From CBDDBU01 sp965226045 (lineage in GTDB: Bacteria; Pseudomonadota; Alphaproteobacteria; VGEJ01): a stretch of DNA of 64,000 nucleotides. The notes beneath the pieces were generated by a model. The model was not told the origin of the DNA. It did not search any database and saw only the letters and a list, made by a program, of their open reading frames with translations. A program made the position numbers and the translations under genes. The number at the start of each line of letters is the position of its first letter. Position 1 is the first letter of the stretch. The stretch spans positions 1-64,000 of the forward strand of contig CBDDBU010000012.1 of NCBI GenBank assembly GCA_965226045.1, given 5' to 3'. Shown in pieces: positions 27,722 through 36,886 of the stretch.

Positions 27722-28608
27722 GCCCCCTTCCTGATCTCGAGGGCGCGGGCGTACAAGCCACGACGCGGCAGGCCGGTGGCGGCAGCCACCAGGGTCGCGG
27801 CGCGCGACGGCGGTTCATTTTCCAGGGCCTCGCGCAGCAACAAATCCGCGCTGGCCTCGGACTCGGCGCTCATTTCGTCGCGCGCGCCCTTTTCCGGCGG
27901 GCCGATAACCACGACGATCTCGCCGCGCGGCGGCCCGGCGTCGCCATAGTGGGTCGCCAATTCGGCCAACGTGCCCCGACGCAGCTCCTCGAAGCGCTTG
28001 GTGATCTCGCGGGCGATCACCGTCGGGCGCGGGCCGAGCCCGTGGGCGAGATCGTCGAGGGTGGGGGCGATCCGTCGCGCCGCTTCGAACAGCACCAGGG
28101 TGGCGCGGATGTCGGCGAGATCGGCGATGGCGCGCCGGCGTTCACCCTGCCGTCCGGGCAGAAAGCCCACGAACAGGAATCGGTCGGTGGGCAGACCGGA
28201 GACTGAAAGCGCCGCGGTAACGGCCGAGGGACCCGGCACGGGCACGATCGGAATCTCGACCTCGCGGGCGGCGTTGATCAGTCGATAGCCCGGATCGGAG
28301 ATCAACGGTGTGCCGGCGTCCGAGACCAGCGCGACGCTCGCCCCCTCGACCAACCGCTGGATGAGGCGGGGTCCGGCGCGGGCCGCGTTGTGCTCGTGAT
28401 AGGGGGTCAGGGGCGTGGTGATCCCATGGCGATCGAGAAGGCGCCGGGTAATGCGCGTGTCTTCGCAGGCAATCAGGTCGGCCGCTCGCAAACTCGCCAC
28501 GGCGCGCAGCGTGATATCGGCGAGGTTGCCGATCGGGGTCGCGACGACGTAGAGCCCCGCCGACAGAGTTTGTGGCGTCAACCTAGCCGAGCCGAGTTTA
28601 CGCGCCAC
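27718..28608 (-). CDS. rsmI: 16S rRNA 2'-O-ribose C1402 methyltransferase RsmI
   Basis: The conserved core begins GLYVVATPIGNLADITLRA, followed by CEDTRITRRLL, the SAM-site loop VSDAGTPLISDPGYRL and PGPSAVTAALSVSGLPTDRF. I place the start at GTG 28608 (VARKLGSARLTPQ), giving 296 residues, the family length. The open frame extends to 28839 but this adds a low-complexity 77-residue leader that would overlap the divergent lipoprotein gene. It methylates C1402 in the decoding centre of the small ribosomal subunit. The stop overlaps the yraN start. Confidence 0.93.
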   Translation of the reverse strand: MARKLGSARLTPQTLSAGLYVVATPIGNLADITLRAVASLRAADLIACEDTRITRRLLDRHGITTPLTPYHEHNAARAGPRLIQRLVEGASVALVSDAGTPLISDPGYRLINAAREVEIPIVPVPGPSAVTAALSVSGLPTDRFLFVGFLPGRQGERRRAIADLADIRATLVLFEAARRIAPTLDDLAHGLGPRPTVIAREITKRFEELRRGTLAELATHYGDAGPPRGEIVVVIGPPEKGARDEMSAESEASADLLLREALENEPPSRAATLVAAATGLPRRGLYARALEIRKGA

Positions 28609-28754
28609 CGAGCCGTCGCTAGGCTCACTCTCCTCGCAGCCGTCTTCGGGGGCGAACTCTGGCTCTTCGAGACCACCTTTGTAGGCGAACTCTGGCGCCT
28701 GGTCCCCCTGCGCCTGGCTGGACGCTGGCACACCGCCGTGGCGCGGCGGCGTGG

Positions 28755-30020
28755 GTGGTCGGCCTCGTTTTCGCCCTCGCGGCATGCGGGAGCGTAACAC
28801 TGGGCGGAGGCGACGCCGAGCCGGCGCTGGAAGCCCCACAAGAAATCGTCACCGCGCCCAAGCACACTTCGCGGATCGAGCCGACGCCGACGCCGAGCAA
28901 GCCGGCGCGCCCAGAGCCTCCCCCCGCCGACTCCGAACCGGCCGCGGAAGCGCCCGCGCCACCGCTGCTGGAGCCGCCCACCGCCACTATCGGCGCGGGC
29001 ACGACGCCGGTCGCCCTGTTGCTGCCGTTGAGCGGCCCGAATGCCGAGTTGGGTCAGCTGCTCCTCGACGCAGCCCAGCTTGCCTTGTTCGATGTGGCTG
29101 GCGAGGACCTCGAAATCAGGCCCTACGACACCGCCAGCGACCCTGAACGAGCCGCCGAGGCGGCGCGCGCCGCGACCGCGCAGGGGGCGGTTTTGGTCCT
29201 CGGTCCGGTGTTCAGCCGCACCACGACGGCCGCCGCCGCCGCCGCCCGCGAGCGCGGCATCGAGCTCGTCTCCTACTCCAACGACCGTGGCGTCGCCGGC
29301 GGTGGCGTCTACCTCATGGGCTTGCTGCCGCGCCAGCAGATCGAGCGGGTCGTCACGTTCGCCAATACCCAAGGCATCCGCCGATTCGCGGCGCTGATTC
29401 CGGATTCGACCTACGGCGCGGCGGTGCTGGCCGACCTCAAGACGTCGTTGGCCAGGACCGGCGGCGACCTCGTGGCGGTGGAGACCTATCGCGCCGACCT
29501 CGCCGACCTCGACGAGCCGGTGCGCAACGTCGCGCGCGTCGGCACCCGCAACTACGACGCCCTTCTGGTGCCCGAGGGCGGCGACCGCCTGCGCGCGTTC
29601 GCGGCTCTTCTGCCCTACTACAATATCCACCCCGAACTGGTGCGCTACGTCGGCACTGCCTTGTGGTCCGATCCGACCCTCGGCCGCGAGCCAGCCCTGG
29701 TCGGCGGTTGGTTCGCCGGCCCCTCGCCCGAGCTCGCGCGAGTCTTCAAACAACGGTTCGCCGCCACCTATGGCCGCCAGCCGCCGCGGATCGCGAGCCT
29801 GGTCTACGACTCGGTCGCGCTGGCGGCGGCGCTCGCGCGCCAAGGCGATTTCAGCGCGACGGCGATCTCGGCGGCCAGCGGCTTCGCCGGGATCGACGGC
29901 ATCTTCCGGTTCGGCGCGAGCGGCGCCGCCGAGCGCGGCCTCGCGGTGATCGAGGTGACGGCCGACGGCTTTCGCGTCGTGTCCGAAGCGCCCACCACGT
30001 TCCAGGCCCTTGCGTTCTAA
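28755..30020 (+). CDS. LpoA-like lipoprotein with type I periplasmic-binding fold
   Basis: 421 residues from GTG 28755; this start gives only nine residues before the lipobox ALAAC, with no positive charge, so the true start may be a few codons upstream (in-frame CTG 28725 would add HRRG). After a Pro/Glu/Thr-rich linker the fold is that of penicillin-binding-protein activators: VALLLPLSGPNAELGQLLL near residues 79-97, ALIPDSTYGAAVLADL, and YDSVALAAALAR. Such proteins stimulate PBP1A or bind envelope ligands. Located divergently from rsmI, the canonical place in alphaproteobacteria. Confidence 0.85.
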   Translation: MVGLVFALAACGSVTLGGGDAEPALEAPQEIVTAPKHTSRIEPTPTPSKPARPEPPPADSEPAAEAPAPPLLEPPTATIGAGTTPVALLLPLSGPNAELGQLLLDAAQLALFDVAGEDLEIRPYDTASDPERAAEAARAATAQGAVLVLGPVFSRTTTAAAAAARERGIELVSYSNDRGVAGGGVYLMGLLPRQQIERVVTFANTQGIRRFAALIPDSTYGAAVLADLKTSLARTGGDLVAVETYRADLADLDEPVRNVARVGTRNYDALLVPEGGDRLRAFAALLPYYNIHPELVRYVGTALWSDPTLGREPALVGGWFAGPSPELARVFKQRFAATYGRQPPRIASLVYDSVALAAALARQGDFSATAISAASGFAGIDGIFRFGASGAAERGLAVIEVTADGFRVVSEAPTTFQALAF

Positions 30021-30037
30021 GCTGGCCGGTGCGCCCC

Positions 30038-31219
30038 TTAGACGAGGAGCGCACCCACAACCCCGTCGAGCACCGCCCGCCCCCGGATCGTGGCGCGCAG
30101 CCGCCCGTCCTCGCGCGTCAACAAGGCGGCGGTCTCAAGCGCCGCGAGCTGGGGCGCGGAGACGAAGGCGTTGAGGTCGCCGCCCGTCACGGCGCGAAAG
30201 TCGGCGAGCGATATCCCCTCGCTCAGGCGCAAGCCCATCATCAGCATTTCCGTGGCCTGGTCGGCCGCCGACAGCGCCTCGCGCCGGCCCCGCCCGTGGC
30301 CGGCGGTTTCAACCGCGCTCAGCCACGCGGCGGGCGCGCGCACCTGTTCCTCGGCCCAGCGCTTGCCGTCCTCGACCAGCCGGCCATGGGCGCCGGGACC
30401 GATGCCGAGGTACTCCTGGTAGCGCCAATAGCGAAGATTGTGCTGGCTCTCATGACCAGAGGCCGCGTGGTTGGACACCTCATAGCCACGCAGACCGGCC
30501 GCGCCGCACACCTCTTGCGCGACCTCGTACAGGCCCGCGGCGTCATCGGCTTCGGGCATCACGAGCCGGCCGCGGGCCTGGGCGCGACCGAACGCCGTCC
30601 CGGCCTCGATGGTGAGCTGATAGAGCGAGATGTGGCCGGCGGCGAGTTCGACCGCCTGCCCGAGTTCGGCGCGCCAGGCCGCCGCGGTCTGGCCGGGCCG
30701 CGCGTAAATCAAGTCGAAGCCCACGCGCGGAAACAACGCTCGTGCCGTTGCCAGCGCGCGCCGCGCCTCGGCGGCGGTGTGGTCGCGCCCCAACCACTTC
30801 AGTGCGGCGTCGTCCAACGCCTGCACCCCGAGCGAAAGCCGGGTGACGCCGGCCGCTCGCAGCGCGGCGAACGCCCGCGCCTCGGCGGAGTTGGGATTAG
30901 CCTCCAGCGTGATCTCGGGCTCGTCGTCGAAACCGAAGCGGTCCGCCACCCGGTCGACGACGGCGGCCACGGTGGGCGCGGGCATGAGCGATGGCGTGCC
31001 GCCGCCGAAAAACAGGCTGGCGACGCGCCGACCGGGAGTGCGCGCGGCGGCATCGTCGATCGCCGCGAGCAGCGCGCGACGCCAGCGCGCCTGATCGACA
31101 TCGCGGGCCCGCTCGACGTTGAAATCGCAGTACGGACAGATCGCGCGGCAGAACGGCCAATGAACGTAGAGGCCCAACGCCCCCAAGGTCGGCGACTCAG
31201 CGCGCCGTGAAGCAGGCAT
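30038..31219 (-). CDS. hemW: haem chaperone HemW (radical-SAM, coproporphyrinogen oxidase-like)
   Basis: 393 residues. The radical-SAM cluster motif is YVHWPFCRAICPYCDFN with the C-x3-C-x2-C spacing; FFGGGTPSLM and LEANPNS are SAM-binding segments. HNLRYWRYQEYLGIGPGAHG shows the HNxxYW motif that marks HemW rather than HemN. It inserts or delivers haem to respiratory enzymes. The start overlaps the rdgB stop region by about 20 bases on the same strand, and the gene ends tail to tail with the LpoA-like gene. Confidence 0.93.
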   Translation of the reverse strand: MPASRRAESPTLGALGLYVHWPFCRAICPYCDFNVERARDVDQARWRRALLAAIDDAAARTPGRRVASLFFGGGTPSLMPAPTVAAVVDRVADRFGFDDEPEITLEANPNSAEARAFAALRAAGVTRLSLGVQALDDAALKWLGRDHTAAEARRALATARALFPRVGFDLIYARPGQTAAAWRAELGQAVELAAGHISLYQLTIEAGTAFGRAQARGRLVMPEADDAAGLYEVAQEVCGAAGLRGYEVSNHAASGHESQHNLRYWRYQEYLGIGPGAHGRLVEDGKRWAEEQVRAPAAWLSAVETAGHGRGRREALSAADQATEMLMMGLRLSEGISLADFRAVTGGDLNAFVSAPQLAALETAALLTREDGRLRATIRGRAVLDGVVGALLV

Positions 31220-31814
31220 CGAGGAGTTGCGCGAAAGCGTCGGCGCGATGGCTCATGGCAAGCTTGCGGGTCGCCTCCATCTCGCCAAACGTGACGTCGT
31301 GGCCGTCGGGCTGGAATATCGGATCATAGCCGAAACCCTTGGCGCCTCGGGGCGGCCAGACGAGCCGACCGTCGACCCGGCCCTCGAAAACCTCGCGGTG
31401 ATCGTCGGGCCAGCACAGCGCGAGGGCGGCCACAAAGTGGGCCCGGCGCCGCGCCGGCGCCGTCGCGCCACGTTGCCCCAGCTCGCGCTCGACCCGGCGC
31501 ATGGCGGCGGCGAAATCGCCGTCCGCACCGGCCCAGCGCGCCGAGTAGATGCCCGGCGCGCCGTCAAGGGCCTCGACTACCAGCCCCGAATCATCGGCCA
31601 GCGCCGGCTCGCCGGCCGCGCTCATGGCCGCCCGGGCCTTGAGTTCGGCATTGGCGGCAAAGGTCTCCCCGGTCTCCTCCGGCGCGCTAAGGCCGAGTTC
31701 GGCGGCGCTCACCGCGGCGATGCCGAGGGGCGCGAGCAGCTCGGCGATCTCGCGCACTTTGCCAGGGTTGTGACTCGCAACGATCAAGCGCGGCGCGTCG
31801 AACCGCCGTGCCAC
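31197..31814 (-). CDS. rdgB: dITP/XTP pyrophosphatase
   Basis: 205 residues. LIVASHNPGKVREIAELL at the N-terminus, ALADDSGLVVEALDGAPGIY near residues 72-91, GFGYDPIFQP and MSHRADA give the complete HAM1/RdgB signature. It removes deaminated purine nucleotides from the pool to avoid their incorporation into DNA. It lies between rph and hemW on the same strand with five-base spacing from rph, the standard alphaproteobacterial set. Confidence 0.95.
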   Translation of the reverse strand: MARRFDAPRLIVASHNPGKVREIAELLAPLGIAAVSAAELGLSAPEETGETFAANAELKARAAMSAAGEPALADDSGLVVEALDGAPGIYSARWAGADGDFAAAMRRVERELGQRGATAPARRRAHFVAALALCWPDDHREVFEGRVDGRLVWPPRGAKGFGYDPIFQPDGHDVTFGEMEATRKLAMSHRADAFAQLLDACFTAR

Positions 31815-31819
31815 CGGCG

Positions 31820-32560
31820 TTAGGTGCTGGACTCGACCGCGCGCCGCTGCAGCGCCGCGAGCTCTTCGACCGCGCCCGTGGCCAGCTCCAGCAACCGGCC
31901 GAATTGCGCCTGGCTGAACGGCTCGGTCTCGGCGGTGCCCTGGATCTCGATGATTTGCCCGCCCCCGGTCAACACGAAGTTCGCGTCGGCCTGGGCGGCG
32001 CTGTCCTCGGCGTAGTCGAGGTCAACGACCTCCACGCCTTCGTAGATTCCGCACGATACCGCCACGACCTGGTCGGCGAGGGGGTCGGTCTCGATCCGCC
32101 CCGCCGCCACCGCGCGCGCTAGCGCGAGCCGTAGCGCCACCCACGAGCCGTTGATCGCGGCGGTGCGGGTGCCCCCGTCGGCCTGCACCACGTCGCAATC
32201 GATCCGCACCTGGCGTTCGCCGAGCGCGCCCAGATCGGTGACCGCGCGCAGCGAGCGCCCGATCAGGCGCTGAATCTCCTGAGTCCGGCCCGACGGCCGG
32301 CCGCGCGTCACCTCGCGCGCCATGCGCGTGTCGGTTGAGCGCGGGAGCATCCCATACTCGGCCGTCACCCAACCCCGACCCGTGTTGCGCAGGAAGGGCG
32401 GCACCCGCTCCTCGACCGTCGCGGTGCACAGGACGTGGGTATCGCCACAGCGCACGAAACACGAACCCTCGGCGTACTTGTTCCAGTCAAGCTCCAGGGT
32501 CACGGCGCGGAGCTCGTCGAGCGCGCGCCCCGACGGGCGCTTGAGCGGTGTCGTCGCCAT
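31820..32560 (-). CDS. rph: ribonuclease PH
   Basis: 246 residues from ATG 32560 (MATTPLKRPSGRALDELR); an upstream ATG at 32590 would add ten residues and is less likely. CDVVQADGGTRTAAINGSWV is the catalytic phosphorolysis region, with GMLPRSTDTRMARE and GRSLRAVTDLGALGERQVRI nearby. It trims tRNA 3' ends using phosphate. The C-terminus (GAVEELAALQRRAVE) is the usual helical end. It is divergent from hrcA across about 180 bases. Confidence 0.96.
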   Translation of the reverse strand: MATTPLKRPSGRALDELRAVTLELDWNKYAEGSCFVRCGDTHVLCTATVEERVPPFLRNTGRGWVTAEYGMLPRSTDTRMAREVTRGRPSGRTQEIQRLIGRSLRAVTDLGALGERQVRIDCDVVQADGGTRTAAINGSWVALRLALARAVAAGRIETDPLADQVVAVSCGIYEGVEVVDLDYAEDSAAQADANFVLTGGGQIIEIQGTAETEPFSQAQFGRLLELATGAVEELAALQRRAVESST

Positions 32561-32740
32561 GAGTGGGCCAGCCAGCAGGAGACGGGGCATCTATGTAACG
32601 CCGCCGCGCCGCCCGGTCCAGCCAAGCTGGGCCGTCCGCTATTACCAGCCGCGCCCGCGTTGACGCCCACCAACCCCCTCACTACATTCACATCATGGCA
32701 TGGAAGGGCGGTTTCGCGCCCATGATCGCCGTTGTTCGCC

Positions 32741-33775
32741 ATGATAAATGAACTGAACGAGCGCTCGCGCGCGATTTTTCAACAGATCGTCGACGCCTAC
32801 GTCGAGACCGGCGAGCCGATCGGGTCGCGCACCCTCGCCCGCCGGCTCGATATGCGACTCTCGGCGGCCTCGATCCGCAACGTGATGGCAGACCTCGAGG
32901 TCGCGGGCCTGCTGTACGCGCCGCACACCTCGGCGGGCCGCCTTCCGACGCCGGCCGGCCTGCGTTTCTTTGTCGATGGATTGCTCGAGGTCGGCGCCCT
33001 CGACGACGAGGAGCGGAGTAGCATCGAGGCTCGCTGCAGCGCCGCCAACCGCAGCGTCGACGAGCTCTTGACCGAGGCCACGACGACCCTTTCGGGTCTG
33101 TCGCACTGCGCCGGTCTGGTGGTGGTGCCAAAGAGCGACGCCCCCCTCAAGCACGTTGAGTTCGTGCGGTTGTCATCGACCCGGATCCTGGTCGTGCTGG
33201 TCACCGAATCGGGCGTGGTCGAGAACCGCATCGTCGAGATGGGCGTCGACGTGCCCTCGTCGACGCTGACCCAGGCCGCCAACTATCTCAACGCGCGGCT
33301 CGCCGGACAGACCCTGGCCAACGCGCTGGTCGAGGTCAGGCGGGAACTCGACGACCATCGCGCCGAGCTCGACGAACTGACGGCGAGAGTGGTGGAGACC
33401 GGGCTCGCGACCTGGGGCGGCGAGGACGAGCAACGCACCTTGATCGTGCGCGGGCAGGCAAATTTGCTTGAAGACGTGACGGCGCTTGAGGACCTCGAAC
33501 GCATTCGCACGCTGTTCGACGCCCTCGAAACCAAGGGCGAACTCGCGCGCCTGATCGACAGCGCCGCCCGCGCCGAAGATGTCCGCATCTATATCGGCGC
33601 CGAGGACGAGCTGTTCTCGGTGACCGGCTGCTCGCTGATCGTCGCGCCCTATCGCGATGGGCGCGAAAAGGTCATCGGGGCGATCGGCGTGATCGGCCCG
33701 ACCCGGCTCAACTACGCGCGCATCGTGCCGATGGTCGACTACACCGCCAAGGTCATCGGCCGACTGGTTGGTTGA
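32741..33775 (+). CDS. hrcA: heat-inducible transcription repressor HrcA
   Basis: 344 residues from ATG 32741 (MINELNERSRAIFQQIV). The winged-helix DNA-binding domain occupies about the first 75 residues: GEPIGSRTLARRL, SAASIRNVMADLE and HTSAGRLPTPAG. The remaining GAF-like and dimerisation parts end with YRDGREKVIGAIGVIGPTRL, the usual C-terminal motif. HrcA represses chaperone operons through CIRCE sites; no CIRCE copy is visible upstream of hrcA or dnaK here, so its target (probably groESL) is elsewhere. Confidence 0.96.
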   Translation: MINELNERSRAIFQQIVDAYVETGEPIGSRTLARRLDMRLSAASIRNVMADLEVAGLLYAPHTSAGRLPTPAGLRFFVDGLLEVGALDDEERSSIEARCSAANRSVDELLTEATTTLSGLSHCAGLVVVPKSDAPLKHVEFVRLSSTRILVVLVTESGVVENRIVEMGVDVPSSTLTQAANYLNARLAGQTLANALVEVRRELDDHRAELDELTARVVETGLATWGGEDEQRTLIVRGQANLLEDVTALEDLERIRTLFDALETKGELARLIDSAARAEDVRIYIGAEDELFSVTGCSLIVAPYRDGREKVIGAIGVIGPTRLNYARIVPMVDYTAKVIGRLVG

Positions 33776-33792
33776 CGATACCCGAGGACCCC

Positions 33793-34673
33793 ATGGACGA
33801 AACGGAAAAGCCCCCCCACGAGGCGCCGGCGAGTGCGGACGCGCCGCCAGAGTCGGACGCGCAGAGTCGGACGCGCCAGAGTCGGACGCGCCAGAGTCGG
33901 ACGCGCCAGAGTCGGACGCGCCAGAGTCGGACGCGCCAGAGTCGGACGCGCCAGAGTCGGACGCGCCGCGGTGGGATGCGCCAGAGCCCTCGGCCGCCGC
34001 GCCCGAGCCCTCGGCCGCCGCGCCCGAGAACGGCGAGGCCGAAGCTGGCCAAGACGAACCCGACGATGCGACCGAGGGCCAGCCCGAGGCCGCCGAACCA
34101 GCCGAACTCAGCCCGGACGAACAAATCGCCGCGCTCAAGGACCGTCTGCTGCGCGCCATGGCCGAGGCGGAGAACGCGCGCAAACGCGCGGCCCGCGACC
34201 GCGACGATGCGGCAACGTACGCCATCACCGATTTCGCCCGCGACGTCCTGGGCGTCGCCGACAACCTCCGCCGCGCCATCGGCAGCGTGCCCGACGAGGC
34301 GCGCGGCGGCGGCGAGGCGCTCGACAACTTGTTAACCGGGGTGGATTTGACGGAACGCGAGCTGGAGGCCGTCCTCGATCGCCACGGCATCAAGCCGATC
34401 AACCCGGGCGGCGAGAAATTCGACCCCAACCGCCACCAGGCCATGTTCGAGACGCCGTCCGCCGACGCGGCGCCGGGAACTATCGTCCAGGTGCTTCAGA
34501 TTGGCTATATGATTGCCGATCGATTGCTGCGACCGGCGGCGGTGGGTGTCGCGGCCGCGCCGCCACCTGCCGAGCAGGTCGCCCACCCAGAAGGCGATGG
34601 TGGGAGCGAGGACTCGCCGGACCCCACCCCGACCTCACATGACAGCCCGACCACATTTGACACCAAAGTCTGA
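33793..34673 (+). pseudogene. grpE: GrpE nucleotide-exchange factor, 1-bp frameshift in repeat
   Basis: The natural start is ATG 33793 (MDETEKPPHEAPASADAP), 17 bases after hrcA. After the first 15-bp repeat the second copy (33862-33875) has only 14 bases, moving the reading to a useless frame (QSRTR repeats). Restoring one C rejoins it to the frame that carries all of GrpE: AALKDRLLRAMAEAENARKR coiled coil, FARDVLGVADNLRRAIG, and the beta domain GGEKFDPNRHQAMFE and IVQVLQIGYMIADRLLRPA. The corrected product would be about 293 residues with a long acidic leader. GrpE is normally indispensable, so this may be a sequencing error, slippage polymorphism or use of an alternative start such as TTG 33768. 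Confidence 0.85.
33847..33965 (+). repeat. 15-bp tandem repeat, eight copies, inside grpE
   Basis: The unit CCAGAGTCGGACGCG is repeated at 33847, 33862 (14 bases, one C missing), 33876, 33891, 33906, 33921, 33936 and 33951, with a degenerate ninth unit at 33966-33980. In the GrpE frame it encodes Pro-Glu-Ser-Asp-Ala. A separate 21-base duplication coding EPSAAAP follows at about 33987-34028. Units of this perfection are prone to slipped-strand change. Confidence 0.97.
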
Positions 34674-34696
34674 CCGATGAGGCACGTCGGCGGCGG

Positions 34697-34725
34697 TTGC
34701 GAACGCTTTTGCCGCGCCTATATAA
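34697..34725 (+). promoter_or_regulatory. candidate sigma-32-like promoter upstream of dnaK
   Basis: Within the 171-base gap between grpE and dnaK the sequence has TTGCGAA (34697-34703) and CCTATATAA (34717-34725). The spacing and the C-rich, A/T-rich -10 resemble heat-shock promoters of alphaproteobacteria, although the -35 lacks the usual CTTGA core. The dnaK ribosome-binding site is AGAGAGAAG just before ATG 34845. Weak, pattern-only evidence. Confidence 0.35.
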
Positions 34726-34844
34726 CCCGAAGCCCCTCAAGCGCCCTCGCAAGCGTAAGAGCCATGGGGCGAGGCCCAGAATAACGGGGACCGGAACGGT
34801 GCATTTGTTGGCCGCTCGGGTTCGCCACTAGAAAGAGAGAAGTC

Positions 34845-36806
34845 ATGGCTAAGGCAATCGGTATTGACCTCGGCACCACCAACTCGTGTGTGGCCGTGAT
34901 GGAGGGTGACGCGCCGCGCGTCATCGAGAATGCGGAGGGTGCGCGGACCACGCCCTCGATGGTCGCCTTCACCGAAGGCGGCGAGCGCCTGGTAGGCCAA
35001 CCCGCCAAGCGCCAGGGCGTGACCAATCCCGAAAACACCCTGTTCGCGATCAAGCGGTTGATCGGCCGACGCTTCGATGATCCAACGACAAAAAAGGATC
35101 AGGGCATGGTGCCCTACCGTATCATCGAGGCCGACGGCGGCGATGCTTGGGTCAAGGCTCGCGACAAGGAGTACTCGCCGAGCCAGATCAGCGCGTTCGT
35201 TCTGCAAAAGATGAAGGAGACCGCGGAGAGCTATCTCGGCGAGACGGTTGCCGACGCCGTGGTCACCGTGCCCGCCTACTTCAACGACGCTCAGCGCCAG
35301 GCCACCAAGGACGCCGGCGCCATCGCCGGTCTCAACGTGCTGCGCATCATCAACGAGCCGACCGCCGCCTCGCTGGCCTACGGCCTCGACAAGGGGGCGA
35401 GCGGAATCATCGCCGTCTACGATCTCGGCGGCGGCACTTTCGATGTTTCGATCCTCGAGATCGGCGAGGGCGTCTTCGAGGTCAAATCGACCAACGGCGA
35501 CACTTTCCTCGGCGGCGAGGACTTCGATCTGCGGCTGATGGACTATCTTGCCGACGAGTTCAGGAAAGAGAACGGCATCGACCTGCGCGGCGATCGGCTG
35601 GCGTTGCAACGCCTCAAGGAAGCGGCGGAGAAGGCCAAGATCGAGCTCTCCAGCGCCGTGCAGACCGAGATCAACCTGCCCTTCATCACCGCCGACGCCG
35701 CCGGCCCGAAGCACCTGACCATGAAGCTCACCCGCGCCAAGCTCGAGGCGCTGGTCGAGGACCTGATCAAACGCACGGTCGGTCCCTGCAAGGCCGCGCT
35801 CAAGGACGCTGGCCTAACCGCCGGCGAGATCGGCGAGGTGGTGATGGTCGGCGGCATGACCCGCATGCCCAAGGTCGGCGAGACGGTGAAGAAGTTCTTC
35901 GGCTGTGAGCCGCACAAGGGGGTCAACCCCGACGAGGTGGTGGCCATGGGCGCGGCGATTCAGGCCGGCGTGTTGCAGGGCGACGTAAAGGACGTCTTGC
36001 TGCTTGACGTGACCCCGCTGTCGCTCGGCATCGAGACCCTGGGCGGCGTGTTCACCCGCCTCATCGATCGCAACACCACCATCCCGACCAAGAAATCCCA
36101 GACCTTCTCGACCGCCGAGGACGGTCAATCGGCGGTCACCATCCGGGTCTCCCAAGGCGAGCGCGAAATGTCGGCCGATAATAAGCTGTTGGGCCAATTC
36201 GACCTGGTCGGGATCCCCACGGCGCCGCGTGGCGTCCCCCAAATCGAGGTCACTTTCGACATCGACGCCAACGGCATCGTCAGCGTCTCGGCCAAGGATC
36301 GCGGCACCGGTCGCGAGCAGCAGATTCGCATCCAAGCCTCGGGCGGCCTCGCCGACGAAGAAATCGATCGGATGGTGCGGGACGCCGAAGAGCATGCCGA
36401 AGAGGACAAGGAGCGACGCGATTTCGTCGAAGCCCGAAACCACGGTGAGGCGCTGCTGAACACGGCGGAGAAAAACGTCAAGGAGTACGGCGATAAGGTC
36501 GATGACGACACGCGGGGTCAGATTCAGACCGATATCGAGGCCCTGCGCGGGGCCCTTGAAGGCGATGACAAGGAAGCCATCCGGGCCAAGATGGAGGCGC
36601 TCGGCCAGTCGTCGATGAAGCTCGGCGAGGCCATGTACAAGGAGCAGCAGGCCGCGGCCGGCGGCGAGGACGGCGACGCGGGGGGCGATGGCGAGGGCGC
36701 GCCCGAGGCGTCAGGCGCGCCCGACGAGGATGTCGTCGATGTCGACTTCGAGGAAGTGGACGAGGACAAGGACAAGGACAAGGACAAGAAGAACACGTCG
36801 TCCTAG
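34845..36806 (+). CDS. dnaK: Hsp70 chaperone DnaK
   Basis: 653 residues, standard length. GIDLGTTNSCVAVMEG is the N-terminal phosphate-1 motif; AVVTVPAYFNDAQRQATKDA, IINEPTAASLAYGLDKG, YDLGGGTFDVSILEIG and VGGMTRMPKV complete the ATPase. The substrate-binding domain starts after LLDVTPLSLGIETLGG. The C-terminal lid ends in an acidic/Lys tail with EEVDEDKDKDKDKK rather than a clean EEVD end. It acts with DnaJ and GrpE in folding. No defects. Confidence 0.98.
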   Translation: MAKAIGIDLGTTNSCVAVMEGDAPRVIENAEGARTTPSMVAFTEGGERLVGQPAKRQGVTNPENTLFAIKRLIGRRFDDPTTKKDQGMVPYRIIEADGGDAWVKARDKEYSPSQISAFVLQKMKETAESYLGETVADAVVTVPAYFNDAQRQATKDAGAIAGLNVLRIINEPTAASLAYGLDKGASGIIAVYDLGGGTFDVSILEIGEGVFEVKSTNGDTFLGGEDFDLRLMDYLADEFRKENGIDLRGDRLALQRLKEAAEKAKIELSSAVQTEINLPFITADAAGPKHLTMKLTRAKLEALVEDLIKRTVGPCKAALKDAGLTAGEIGEVVMVGGMTRMPKVGETVKKFFGCEPHKGVNPDEVVAMGAAIQAGVLQGDVKDVLLLDVTPLSLGIETLGGVFTRLIDRNTTIPTKKSQTFSTAEDGQSAVTIRVSQGEREMSADNKLLGQFDLVGIPTAPRGVPQIEVTFDIDANGIVSVSAKDRGTGREQQIRIQASGGLADEEIDRMVRDAEEHAEEDKERRDFVEARNHGEALLNTAEKNVKEYGDKVDDDTRGQIQTDIEALRGALEGDDKEAIRAKMEALGQSSMKLGEAMYKEQQAAAGGEDGDAGGDGEGAPEASGAPDEDVVDVDFEEVDEDKDKDKDKKNTSS

Positions 36807-36844
36807 AGGTCAGCCAAGGCCGAGGGAGATGAGTGTGGCAATGC

Positions 36845-36886
36845 TGTGGCGCCCCGCGTGTACGCGCCCCACGTCTAGGCGCCACA
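36845..36886 (+). other. nested inverted repeats between dnaK and dnaJ
   Basis: TGTGGCGCC (36845-36853) pairs with GGCGCCACA (36878-36886), and inside the loop CGCGTGTACGCG (36855-36866) forms a second small hairpin. There is no T-run, so this is not a classical intrinsic terminator. In the transcript it could limit read-through or mark an mRNA processing site that lowers dnaJ relative to dnaK. Function is inferred only. Confidence 0.5.

Noticed and set aside
32591..32740. CIRCE operator upstream of hrcA
   Set aside because: I looked for TTAGCACTC-N9-GAGTGCTAA and saw no match in the rph-hrcA gap or before dnaK.
33847..33980. Regular repeats in grpE as a possible CRISPR array
   Set aside because: Units are 15 bases, contiguous with no spacers, and code in frame for a simple peptide; no cas genes are near.
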